Positions 1 through 7,301 of a DNA stretch of 41,527 bases are shown piece by piece (positions within the stretch are counted from its first letter, which is position 1; the number at the start of each line of letters is the position of its first letter). A program made the translations under genes and the position numbers. The notes under the pieces were generated by a model. It did not search any database. It was not told the origin of the DNA and saw nothing but the letters and a program-made list of their open reading frames with translations. The DNA is taken from the NCBI GenBank assembly GCA_023404715.1, contig JAEYAR010000070.1, positions 1 to 41,527 on the forward strand, read 5' to 3'. This stretch comes from Bacillota bacterium (GTDB lineage Bacteria > Bacillota > Clostridia > Christensenellales > Aristaeellaceae).

Positions 1-516
1 GCTTTGTCCATTGATATCCGTGACGACGCTGGCCAGCTTGATATTTGCCCCTTCCAGCACCGCTTGGATTCGATTCAGTTCTCTGGCGCGTTCCTCCACA
101 AGAGATTGGCGGTAGCGTACCATTTCCCGCAGCTCGCGTTCCTCTCGACTTGGAATATAGCTTGCTTGAATCAATCCATATCGAACAAGCTCCGCGATCC
201 ATTCCGAGTCCTTCACATCTGTCTTTCTGCCCGGAACCGCCTTCATGTGCTGTGCGTTTCCCACGATTTGCTTAAAGCCGCGTTCCTCCAATAGGTTATA
301 GATTGGTTTCCAGTACACGCCCGTGCTTTCCATTGCGACAACGTCGCATTGATTCTCCGTTAGCCATTGGCATAACGATAGGATGTCATCCGTCATGGTT
401 CCATACTCGCGTATTTCTTTTTTTCGTCCAGTCAGTAGGCATGCCACCACCTTTTTCCTGTGTACGTCAATCCCACAGCACCGTTCAAATCGCACTTCCA
501 CGGTTTCCACCTCCAT
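1..516 (-). CDS. IS110-family transposase, N-terminal part (runs off the window start)
   Basis: The frame is open from ATG at 516 to base 1 (172 codons) with no stop, so the C-terminal part lies outside the window. It reads as the RuvC-like DEDD catalytic domain of IS110-family transposases: GIDVH with D17, the MESTGVYW motif with E63, and KTDVKDSEW with D100 and D103. This family moves DNA by site-specific recombination, and its members are known to be guided by a structured bridge RNA encoded in a noncoding end. The later serine-containing domain cannot be checked here. A GGAGGT lies inside the ATG-started reading, so the true start could be GTG at 501. The gene is less GC-rich than its neighbours, consistent with acquisition. 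The family call is secure; subgroup IS110 versus IS1111 is not decidable from this part. Confidence 0.9.
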   Translation of the reverse strand, partial: MEVETVEVRFERCCGIDVHRKKVVACLLTGRKKEIREYGTMTDDILSLCQWLTENQCDVVAMESTGVYWKPIYNLLEERGFKQIVGNAQHMKAVPGRKTDVKDSEWIAELVRYGLIQASYIPSREERELREMVRYRQSLVEERARELNRIQAVLEGANIKLASVVTDINGQS

Positions 517-544
517 GTATTTGAACCGGTCAGCTCCCTAATAT

Positions 545-666
545 GTTGTTGTCTGCCCTGCGTGCTACCGTTTACCGGCGCAACAATTTGGGATGCACAA
601 ATGGAGCTGGTATCAATCTGTCGATCGGGCTCTGCGCTCCAAGTCTGACCGATCTTACCCGGCTCC
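545..666 (-). ncRNA. Candidate IS110 bridge RNA / structured leader
   Basis: This noncoding stretch lies just upstream of the transposase start, where IS110-group elements encode their bridge RNA. On the minus strand I see nested stems: GGAGC at 666-662 with GCTCC at 607-603, enclosing GATCGG at 654-649 with CCGATC at 628-623. A second stem-loop follows, TTGTTG at 586-581 with CAACAA at 551-546. Two consecutive stem-loops with large internal loops resemble the target-binding and donor-binding loops of known bridge RNAs. The stems are seen by eye, not folded computationally. The RNA function is inferred from position and family knowledge, and the ends are approximate. Confidence 0.4.
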
Positions 667-780
667 TTTTATTTCGACACGCGCTTCTTGTTTTCATCCC
701 TTGGGGTGATGCTTGCATCATGAGTATCTGTCGAAAAACCCATCGAAGCCAAACAAACCAAAAGCCGTCTGCAAGACTGT

Positions 781-896
781 AATCGTATCGCCCGGCTGCG
801 CCGGGTGGGCGGGGCTTTTTCCGGAGCAAAACGCAGTTTTGCGGAGCGAAAAAATCACCCGTTTACTCGACAAAGTGGCGTACGCCACTTTGTCGA
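781..896 (-). repeat. Dispersed palindromic intergenic repeat, copy A
   Basis: Read on the minus strand from just after spoIIE, this element has a perfect 30-base palindrome (867-896), then ACGGGTGAT (862-854), CTCCGCAAA (846-838), a hairpin GCAAAAC/GTTTTGC (842-826), GCCCCGCCC (815-807), a hairpin CCCGGC/GCCGGG (805-791) and CGATACGATT (790-781). The same landmarks occur in the same order and similar spacing at 13249-13448 on the plus strand. The first palindrome has an unrelated sequence in the two copies but is perfect in both. I see no convincing coding frame. It may be a REP- or MITE-like element, or spoIIE 3' end structure. The T-run at 854-849 is 12 bases from the palindrome, so it is not a canonical terminator. 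Confidence 0.7.
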
Positions 897-905
897 CACG
901 CCGGC

Positions 906-3290
906 TCACGCCCGTTTATCCGCGCGCCTGTATTCCGTCGCCTCGCTTTCGACGATCCGCACGCACAAAACCGTCATATCGTCGCCCGCCTGCCCGCCCT
1001 GTACGCGCAGCGCACGCTCCAGGATCGCCTGACAGATCATCTGCGGGCTCTTGAGCCTGAGATGCTCCACCGCCCGAATCAAGCCCTCTTGCCCTTCCGG
1101 GAACGTATCCGCCACGCCGTCCGTCATGAAGATCAGCAGGTCGCCCGGCACGATCTCAAAGGCGCGAGAACAGGGCTGTACGTCGCAAAGCATGCCCATC
1201 GGCAGCGTATCGGCCTCAAAGGCCTCGCATTTGCCTTCATGCAGCAGATAGGAGGTACACGCGCCCAGCTTTTCAATCGTCGCCCGCCCCTCGTACAGGT
1301 CGAGCAGGCACAAGTCCAGCGTCGCAAAGACGTCCTCGCCCGCGCAGGAGACCATCAAGCTGTTGACGGCCTTGAGCGCCTGCGAACGCGAATAGCCGGC
1401 CTTAAAACAACGGTACAGCAGCCTGAGCGCGGCCTGGCTCTCCCGCCTTGCCGCGCTGCCGCTGCCCATGCCGTCGCTGAGCGCGATCAGGCAGCGGCCG
1501 CCGCGCAGCCGGTGGGTAAAGTTGCTGTCGCCCGCGACCTCCTCGTCCGCCTTTTTCATGCAGGCGGTGGCGATCTGCGCGTCGAGCGGCGCATCCTGCT
1601 CGAAGTAGAGATCCTCTTGCAGCACCTCGTCGTAAATGCATCGCATCTGCGTTCTCGCCGCCGTGCTTACCGCCTCCTCGAGCCTGCCGATCGTCGTCTC
1701 ATCGCCGCGCTCGAGCATGGCGCGTATCCGCCCGCCTATCCGAACCGCGAAGACGACGCGCGCCCTGATTCCGGCGCGTGAAAGCGCTTGTTCCAGCGAC
1801 CGGCTGAGCGCATCGTCGAGCTCGACATCCTCACAAAGATCCCCGGACAGGCGCGTTACTGCCTGTGAGAGCGCGCTGAGCTGACGCTTCATCGCCCCGT
1901 GCTGTTCAATGCAGCGCGTATAGCTCGCGCTCTCCATACGCTCTTGCATGAGCTGCCCGCGCCGCGCCTGGGCAAAGCGCGCGCTTTGCAGGCATCCCAT
2001 GGCCTGCGCTTCGCTGCGGATCGATTCGTCGTCCCGCTCCGGGCCGTCGCGCAGCATGCGGGCGATCCACTGTCTGGTACGGGCGTATTCATCGTCCCAG
2101 CAAGTCATTCGCCGTTCACATCGATCGCACAGCCCTTGGGCAAAGCGTTCTACGCGCTGCGCCTCCTCCGTCTGCGGCGCATGTGGCGCGGGCAGCGCGT
2201 CCGTCATCTCCCGCAGGCTGTAGGCCACGTCCCGCACGCTGTGAAACGTATATCTGCGGGATAGCTCTACGCGCACGTCGCCTTCCAGAACCGGCGCGAT
2301 GCGCAAATTTAGCCAACGAATCGCTTCCTGTGGGCACAGCCTCAGGGCCGCCGCCGCGAGCGCGACCGCACACAAAGTGCTCAAACGGACGAATGCTAGA
2401 CCAAAGAAGGCCGCTGTGCACAGCGCGGCAAGGCCGATCCCCGCGGCGGCTCGGCGCCTGTCCTTTCCCCGGGCCTGTCCGCAAAAAAAACCCGCGAGCA
2501 GCAAATAGACGATTTCATACGACGGCCGTCCCAGAAGCGTAAGCGAGAGCCCGACGGCTCCGCCGAACGCGACGCCCGCAACGCCCCCGCCCGCATACGC
2601 GCAGGCGCCGGTCAAAGCGGCGGCGAGCACGCGCACGAGAAACCCGCCCGCCGTGCCCGTGCCATTCAATCCCGCGAGCAGGCAAATCGCGAGGACCAGC
2701 AGGCAAATGCAGTCGTCCGCCGCATCGCGATGCGTTTCACTGCGCACCATACCCAGAATACGACCGAACATCGGGCTGAGCACGAGCACGCTGACGCCCA
2801 GCTCAAGGCAGCTCAGCGCGGCGATGAACCGGTCGCCCTGTACCCACAGCGTCGGTAAAGCAGCCGCCAAGGCGGCGAGCGCATACAGCCAGCTATGCCA
2901 TTTTTCCTTGAAAAAACGCCTAGCGATCGGCATCATCAGCGCGATGGCGATGCACTCGGGCAGCTGCCACCCCTGCATCATCACGCCGCGCGCCACGCCC
3001 ATCAGCGCGCCGACCAGAATGCCCGCCGCCCCCCAGATCGCCGCTTCCTGAAATGAAAGCAGCGCGGCAAAGAAGGCGGGCGCGATCGGCATGCTACCGA
3101 ATGGAAAGACCGCAAAGGACGACAGCAGCGTGCTGGCGAAGAAAAAAATCGTATGGCGGGGCTCAATGCGTACCTGGCGCCGCGTATCCTGCGTACGGCG
3201 CGGCCCATGTGCGCCGGGTCCCTGCCGGCGCTGCGCGCGCCTGCCCGTGCTTGTCCCCATTTCCTGTTCATACGCTCTTCTTTGCGCCAT
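906..3290 (-). CDS. spoIIE: Stage II sporulation protein E, PP2C-type phosphatase
   Basis: A 794-residue membrane phosphatase, close to the Bacillus protein (827). A basic N-terminus (1-45) precedes a long hydrophobic region with many membrane segments (about 47-320), a central regulatory region, and a C-terminal PP2C-like domain. The metal-binding motifs LSDGMGSGSA (near residue 605) and FMTDGVADTF (near 723) are intact. In the family this protein dephosphorylates SpoIIAA to activate sigma-F in the forespore and acts at the asymmetric septum. ATG at 3290 is preferred because GGGAG sits 8 bases upstream; an in-frame TTG at 3296 is also possible. A TATAAT lies 34-39 bases upstream of the start. 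Transcribed alone, it follows the terminator of the vanY pair. Confidence 0.96.
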   Translation of the reverse strand: MAQRRAYEQEMGTSTGRRAQRRQGPGAHGPRRTQDTRRQVRIEPRHTIFFFASTLLSSFAVFPFGSMPIAPAFFAALLSFQEAAIWGAAGILVGALMGVARGVMMQGWQLPECIAIALMMPIARRFFKEKWHSWLYALAALAAALPTLWVQGDRFIAALSCLELGVSVLVLSPMFGRILGMVRSETHRDAADDCICLLVLAICLLAGLNGTGTAGGFLVRVLAAALTGACAYAGGGVAGVAFGGAVGLSLTLLGRPSYEIVYLLLAGFFCGQARGKDRRRAAAGIGLAALCTAAFFGLAFVRLSTLCAVALAAAALRLCPQEAIRWLNLRIAPVLEGDVRVELSRRYTFHSVRDVAYSLREMTDALPAPHAPQTEEAQRVERFAQGLCDRCERRMTCWDDEYARTRQWIARMLRDGPERDDESIRSEAQAMGCLQSARFAQARRGQLMQERMESASYTRCIEQHGAMKRQLSALSQAVTRLSGDLCEDVELDDALSRSLEQALSRAGIRARVVFAVRIGGRIRAMLERGDETTIGRLEEAVSTAARTQMRCIYDEVLQEDLYFEQDAPLDAQIATACMKKADEEVAGDSNFTHRLRGGRCLIALSDGMGSGSAARRESQAALRLLYRCFKAGYSRSQALKAVNSLMVSCAGEDVFATLDLCLLDLYEGRATIEKLGACTSYLLHEGKCEAFEADTLPMGMLCDVQPCSRAFEIVPGDLLIFMTDGVADTFPEGQEGLIRAVEHLRLKSPQMICQAILERALRVQGGQAGDDMTVLCVRIVESEATEYRRADKRA

Positions 3291-3323
3291 GCTCAAAACT
3301 CCCGCTCTATCGGTTTATGCCCT

Positions 3324-3357
3324 ATTATAGTGCGGGCGCAGCGCCGGGGCTGTCGTT
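3324..3357 (-). promoter_or_regulatory. spoIIE promoter, sigma-A-like with candidate Spo0A boxes
   Basis: The minus strand carries a perfect TATAAT (3329-3324). At 21 bases upstream lies ACGACA (3356-3351), a poor -35 that is part of a Spo0A-box-like heptamer AACGACA (3357-3351). A second box-like TGTCGTA occurs at 3388-3382. Long spacing with 0A boxes at the -35 is known for Bacillus spoIIE and spoIIG. The -10 is clear; the Spo0A reading is inference. Confidence 0.5.
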
Positions 3358-3397
3358 TTCAGGCGCGAAAATGGGCGCGTATACGACACCAAAAAGC

Positions 3398-3421
3398 AAA
3401 AAGGGCCGCTCAGCCCTTTTT
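3398..3421 (-). terminator. Intrinsic terminator after the tandem vanY genes
   Basis: AAAAAGGGC and GCCCTTTTT form a 9-base-pair stem with a 6-base loop just after the stop of the gene ending at 3424, followed on the minus strand by a further T-rich stretch. It separates the hflX-vanY unit from the spoIIE promoter. Confidence 0.85.
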
Positions 3422-3423
3422 GC

Positions 3424-4224
3424 TCATTTCGCTTCTTCCATATCCTCTACGCTGACGGATGCAAACTCGGTTCCGTCAAATTCGGTGACGGCGTCGTGCC
3501 ACAGTGCGGTAAACTCCTCCAGACAAAGGTTGTTGTCACGCATATAGATCGCAGGCTCGAGCCCCACATAGCGAAAGTGCCACGGCTCGTAAATAATCTG
3601 GGTGATATCTTCCTTGTCTTTCGCATATCGGAGGATAAAGCCGTAATCCCAGCAATTCTCCGCCAGCCACTTTCCTTCCTTCGTATCGGCAAACGCGCTG
3701 GTAAAGCGCTTTCCGATGCCGGCATAGTTGATGATGTCGATGCCAAGCCCGGTTTGATGATCCGATGAGCCCGGGTAGGCGACGACCTTGTCGTCCACGC
3801 CTCCGTTCTTTTTGAGCCGGTTGTGGTACATCGTATTTTGCGTCTGATAGCTGCGGTAGCCGGAGCTGGCGTATAGCTTGATTCCATCCTCCAGCGCCGC
3901 GTCGAACATCGCGCTCATCGCCTCGGAGGCCGCCTTGCGCATCTGTATGGCGTCGCTCGAGACCTTGCGCGCCTTGATCTTCACCAGATCCTCCGGCTTG
4001 TAGCTCTTGTCCAGCAACGAATCGCGGTTGGCGAGCACCAGATAGTCGCTGCCCGTCAACGACTCATAGGAAAGCGGGAAATCCCAGTCGCCCTGCGCCT
4101 GCTCAGCCGCCAATTCATCCTCTGAAACGTATTGAAGACCAAAACCGCCCGCCAAAGCGGGCAACGCCAGCACGCACAGCAGCGCGGCAACGGCGCCCGC
4201 CGTCTTCCATTTTGTTCGCCTCAT
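3424..4224 (-). CDS. D-alanyl-D-alanine carboxypeptidase, M15B (VanY-type)
   Basis: A 266-residue exported zinc peptidase predicted to remove terminal D-Ala from peptidoglycan stem peptides outside the membrane. The N-terminus MRRTK plus a hydrophobic run ending LPALAGG (cleavage near residue 25) looks like a signal peptide. The M15B core follows: SGYRSYQTQN (121-130), SSDHQTGLGID with H156 and D163 as zinc ligands, and YEPWH with E213 as base and H216 as the third ligand. It lies 20 bases downstream of a paralogue with the same motifs, so the two probably share one mRNA. No vancomycin-resistance genes (vanA, vanH, vanX, vanRS) are near, so a wall-maturation or spore-cortex role is more likely than resistance; that is inference. 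Confidence 0.92.
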   Translation of the reverse strand: MRRTKWKTAGAVAALLCVLALPALAGGFGLQYVSEDELAAEQAQGDWDFPLSYESLTGSDYLVLANRDSLLDKSYKPEDLVKIKARKVSSDAIQMRKAASEAMSAMFDAALEDGIKLYASSGYRSYQTQNTMYHNRLKKNGGVDDKVVAYPGSSDHQTGLGIDIINYAGIGKRFTSAFADTKEGKWLAENCWDYGFILRYAKDKEDITQIIYEPWHFRYVGLEPAIYMRDNNLCLEEFTALWHDAVTEFDGTEFASVSVEDMEEAK

Positions 4225-4244
4225 CCTTCGTCAACCTCTCCTTC

Positions 4245-4937
4245 CTATTGCGCTTGCATGCCTGCCGCCTGCGCGCGTTGCGTGCGCAAGAGCTCCAAAT
4301 AGGTCTCCAAGGGCACGTCCATCCGGGCAATGGCCGTCGCATGGGCAACGCCGACATACCGGAGGTGCCAGGGTTCGTAGGCATAGCCGGTGATCGCCTC
4401 CCATTCGCGTTTATAGCGGATGATGAAGCCAAAACGATGGGCGTTTTCGGCGACCCAAATGCCCTCCGGCGACGACCCAAACGATTCCTCCAGCCCGTCA
4501 CCCAGCGTGCTTTCGCCCTCGATATCCATAGCCAAGCCCGTCTGATGCTCAGAATAGCCGGGGGCTGCGACGATACGGCTCGCCCGTTTTTCCCCCAGCG
4601 CTTCACTGCGCCGTTTGAAGATCGCGTTTTGCGTCGCGTAGCTGCGGTATCCGGAAGTCGCATACAGCGTGTGGCCGTCCCCCAACGCCGCGGCAAACAG
4701 GGCCTCCAGCGCCGCGGCGGCCTCGGGACGCATGTACAGGTTTTGAGCGTACGCCTCCTTGGTAGGCGGCACGTGAGGCATCACGAGTATTGGCTGCGCG
4801 CTGGGGGCGCGGTTTTGCCGGTTTACAAGCAGCAGCACCCCCGCAGGATCCTGCCCCGGCAGCGCATAGCTCCATGAGCCAAACACGACGCTTGCCGCCG
4901 TCACCAGGGCCGCAAAGGCTTTAAACGGTAAGATCAT
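4245..4937 (-). CDS. D-alanyl-D-alanine carboxypeptidase, M15B (second VanY-type copy)
   Basis: A 230-residue paralogue of the next gene. It has an N-terminal hydrophobic segment (residues 4-25) that could be a signal peptide or anchor. The M15B motifs are SGYRSYATQN (95-104), SEHQTGLAMD with zinc ligands H131 and D138, and YEPWH with E188 and H191. All catalytic residues are present in both copies, so neither looks decayed. ATG at 4937 is preferred because AAAGGA lies just upstream; ATG at 4952 with GGAAG is a fair alternative that adds five residues. The gene follows hflX by about 70 bases. I saw no clear promoter in that gap, so hflX transcripts may continue into the pair. Confidence 0.9.
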   Translation of the reverse strand: MILPFKAFAALVTAASVVFGSWSYALPGQDPAGVLLLVNRQNRAPSAQPILVMPHVPPTKEAYAQNLYMRPEAAAALEALFAAALGDGHTLYATSGYRSYATQNAIFKRRSEALGEKRASRIVAAPGYSEHQTGLAMDIEGESTLGDGLEESFGSSPEGIWVAENAHRFGFIIRYKREWEAITGYAYEPWHLRYVGVAHATAIARMDVPLETYLELLRTQRAQAAGMQAQ

Positions 4938-5005
4938 GGCGATTCCTTTCATAAATCATTCTTCCGTTTGAATAGACGAATCATGGCTGCGTTTTCCTGC
5001 GTGTC

Positions 5006-6793
5006 TCAGCAGCTTTCCGGCGCATCGCACAGCGCCCCGGCGCCCAGGACGCGGACGAGCCGCGCGAGCGTTTCATCGTCCGCCAGCGCCCGTACCAGCG
5101 TGCCCTCGGCCTCGTAGCGCTCCTCGAGCACGCGGCGTTCGTCATGCAAGCGCGAGAGCTCCGTCGTCTTCGCGTAAGGCACACGGATCCATACCGGACG
5201 CTGCAGCCGCGTGAGATGCGCGCAGATGGCGTCGAGCAGCGCGTCGATGCCATCGCCCCGTTTGGCGCTGATGCGCAGCGCGCCGGGGATATCCACCGCC
5301 TCTCCGGCCGCGTCTACCTTGTTGAGCACGTCGATCACGGGCTTATCCGCCGCGCCCAGCGAGGCGAGCACGTCCGTTACGACCTCCCGCTGCGCGTATA
5401 CATGATCTGACGACGCGTCGGAGACGACGACCAGCAGATCCGCCAGCGCCGCTTCCTCCAGCGTTGACTGAAAAGCGTCCACCAGCGCGTGCGGCAGCTT
5501 GCTGATGAAGCCTACCGTATCCACCAGCAAGAATTCGCCGCCCTGCGGCGGGCGGACGCTGCGCGCGACCGGGTCCAGCGTGGCAAAGAGCTTGTCCTCC
5601 GCCAGCACGCCCGCCTCCGTCAGCCGATTGAGCAGCGTCGACTTGCCCGCGTTCGTATAACCGACGAGCGCCACCACCGGCACGGCGTTCTTTTCACGGC
5701 GCGCGCGGCGCAGGCCGCGCTGCGCGCGCATCTCATCAATTTCCCTGCGCAAATCCGTCATGCGTTTGCGGATACGCCGCCGGTCCACCTCCAGGCGCGT
5801 TTCACCTGGACCGCGCGTGCCGATGCCGCCGCCCAGGCGCGACATGGCCACGCCGTGACCGATGAGGCGTGGCAGCTGGTAGCTAAGCTGCGCCAGCTCG
5901 ACCTGCAACCGCCCTTCTCTGGACTGTGCCCGCTGCGCGAAAATATCCAGTATCAGCGTGCTGCGGTCGATCACCTTGACGCCCAGCAAGCCCTCCAGGT
6001 TGCGCGTCTGCGCGCCGGTCAACTCGTCGTCGAAGATCACCATATCCACGTCCAGCGCCTGGCAATCCAAGGCGATTTCATCCGCCTTTCCGCTGCCAAC
6101 GTACGTAGCGCCGTCGGGCTTGACGCGCCGCTGCAGCGCCTGACCGACGACCTGCGCGCCGGCCGTCTGCGCCAATCGGGCCAGTTCGTCCAGCGATGTG
6201 GGCGTATCCATGCCCACGAGCAGGCAGCGCTCCGCGCGCGCGCGTTGATCCTGCTCCGTCTCCCCCTGCAACACGCGCTTGTCCGCGAGCAGGATTTCAT
6301 CCATCCAGGCCTGTTGGGGGATGCGGTAGACGCTTACGGGGTCCATCGCCTTCACATTCGGCACGCCGCCTTGGCACTCCCCTAGAAAAGCCGCCTGAAT
6401 GCCTGTGGGCTTGCCGTCCCGCGCGCCGACCGCGGCCATCGCGTCAAAACGCAGCGTCCTCAGCGAGCTTATATCCACGTCGGAAAGCTGCGGGTCTCCG
6501 CCCGGATGCGTGTGGATGCAGCGCACCATCGACAAGCGCCGCGTATTGCGCCGAAGGTGCATTTCCTTGAGCGGAACGCTTTCCAGCGCACCGATCGTGA
6601 CGTCCAGCACCTCGCCGCTGCGCGCGACGTACACGCTGATTTCACGGTTGATCTGGCACGTGTAGTCCGCCAGCCGTTGCAAAAAATCGACCGGCGCGAA
6701 CTCGTTTTCTTCGATCTCAGCTTCATACAGGGTCTCTATCTCCTGTAAAAGCGATGTACGAATGCCGTCCGTATTGCCGTATAACAAATTCAT
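5006..6793 (-). CDS. hflX: GTPase HflX with N-terminal JAMM-like domain
   Basis: A 595-residue ribosome-associated GTPase, longer than the roughly 430-residue E. coli HflX. The usual HflX N-domain starts near residue 185, with the glycine-rich RLGGGIGTRGPGETRLE linker (319-335). The G domain has G1 GYTNAGKS (378-385), G3 DTVG (425-428) and G4 NKVD (491-494). The first 170 residues carry HTHPGGDPQLSDVD (94-107), matching the JAMM metalloprotease signature HxH-x7-SxxD, with E51 in a preceding strand as the candidate catalytic glutamate. HflX is known to split or rescue stalled ribosomes. The role of the extra domain is unknown. Start ATG has AGGA six bases upstream. The iscU terminator and a GC hairpin (6809-6828) precede it. 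Confidence 0.94.
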   Translation of the reverse strand: MNLLYGNTDGIRTSLLQEIETLYEAEIEENEFAPVDFLQRLADYTCQINREISVYVARSGEVLDVTIGALESVPLKEMHLRRNTRRLSMVRCIHTHPGGDPQLSDVDISSLRTLRFDAMAAVGARDGKPTGIQAAFLGECQGGVPNVKAMDPVSVYRIPQQAWMDEILLADKRVLQGETEQDQRARAERCLLVGMDTPTSLDELARLAQTAGAQVVGQALQRRVKPDGATYVGSGKADEIALDCQALDVDMVIFDDELTGAQTRNLEGLLGVKVIDRSTLILDIFAQRAQSREGRLQVELAQLSYQLPRLIGHGVAMSRLGGGIGTRGPGETRLEVDRRRIRKRMTDLRREIDEMRAQRGLRRARREKNAVPVVALVGYTNAGKSTLLNRLTEAGVLAEDKLFATLDPVARSVRPPQGGEFLLVDTVGFISKLPHALVDAFQSTLEEAALADLLVVVSDASSDHVYAQREVVTDVLASLGAADKPVIDVLNKVDAAGEAVDIPGALRISAKRGDGIDALLDAICAHLTRLQRPVWIRVPYAKTTELSRLHDERRVLEERYEAEGTLVRALADDETLARLVRVLGAGALCDAPESC

Positions 6794-6837
6794 CCCTCTT
6801 CCTGTGAAACGGCGGAGGCTTCCGCCGTAGCGTGCCG

Positions 6838-6861
6838 AAAAAGGGGCCGTCGCCCCTTTTT
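6838..6861 (-). terminator. Intrinsic terminator of the isc operon
   Basis: On the minus strand AAAAAAAGGGGC and GCCCCTTTTT form a strong stem with a 4-base loop ending in T5, starting about 9 bases after the iscU stop. It would also work on the plus strand. A separate hairpin, ACGGCGGA/TCCGCCGT at 6809-6828, lies between it and hflX. Confidence 0.85.
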
Positions 6862-6869
6862 TTCGTTCA

Positions 6870-7268
6870 CTATGCCTTTTTATCGGGCGCCTCGCCCTCG
6901 GATTTTTGTTTCTTTTGATAGTCCTCGATGGCGGCCTTGAGCGCTTCCTCCGCCAGGAGGGAACAATGCATCTTTACGGGCGGCAGCCCGTCGAGCGCCT
7001 CGGCCACGGCCTGATTCGTAATCTTTAGCGCCTCCTCGATGGTCTTGCCCTTCACCATCTCGGTCGCCATGCTGCTGGTGGCGATCGCCGCGCCGCAGCC
7101 GAATGTCTTAAACTTCACATCTACGATGACGCCGTCCTCCACCTTGAGGTACATGCGCATGATGTCGCCGCATTTGGCGTTGCCGACGGTGCCGACCCCG
7201 CTCGCCTCTTCGATCTCGCCGACGTTGCGGGGGTTGCTGAAGTGATCCATTACCTTTTCACTGTACAT
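6870..7268 (-). CDS. iscU: Iron-sulfur cluster scaffold IscU/NifU-like
   Basis: A 132-residue scaffold on which iron-sulfur clusters are built from IscS sulfur. All cluster ligands are visible: C33 with the neighbouring D35 (AKCGD), C58 (FGCGAA), and H101-C102 (MHCSL). The tail after about residue 115 is charged (KKQKSEGEAPDKKA) and probably disordered. It follows iscS by 33 bases, with AAAGGAG 11 bases before the start, and ends the iscR-iscS-iscU operon. This is the minimal ISC layout seen in many Clostridia; hscA, hscB and fdx are not present here. Confidence 0.95.
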   Translation of the reverse strand: MYSEKVMDHFSNPRNVGEIEEASGVGTVGNAKCGDIMRMYLKVEDGVIVDVKFKTFGCGAAIATSSMATEMVKGKTIEEALKITNQAVAEALDGLPPVKMHCSLLAEEALKAAIEDYQKKQKSEGEAPDKKA

Positions 7269-7301
7269 TTTATCTTAATCTCCTTTCGGTAGCGCCATGC
7301 C

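Noticed and set aside
867..896. 30-base palindrome as a classical spoIIE terminator
   Set aside because: The T-run begins 12 bases beyond the stem, and the same architecture occurs at 13249 unconnected with a gene end. It may aid termination but is better described as part of the repeat.
718..909. Small open frame on the minus strand (63 codons) across repeat copy A
   Set aside because: It lies over palindromes of a dispersed repeat, has no ribosome-binding site, and its sequence is dictated by the hairpins.
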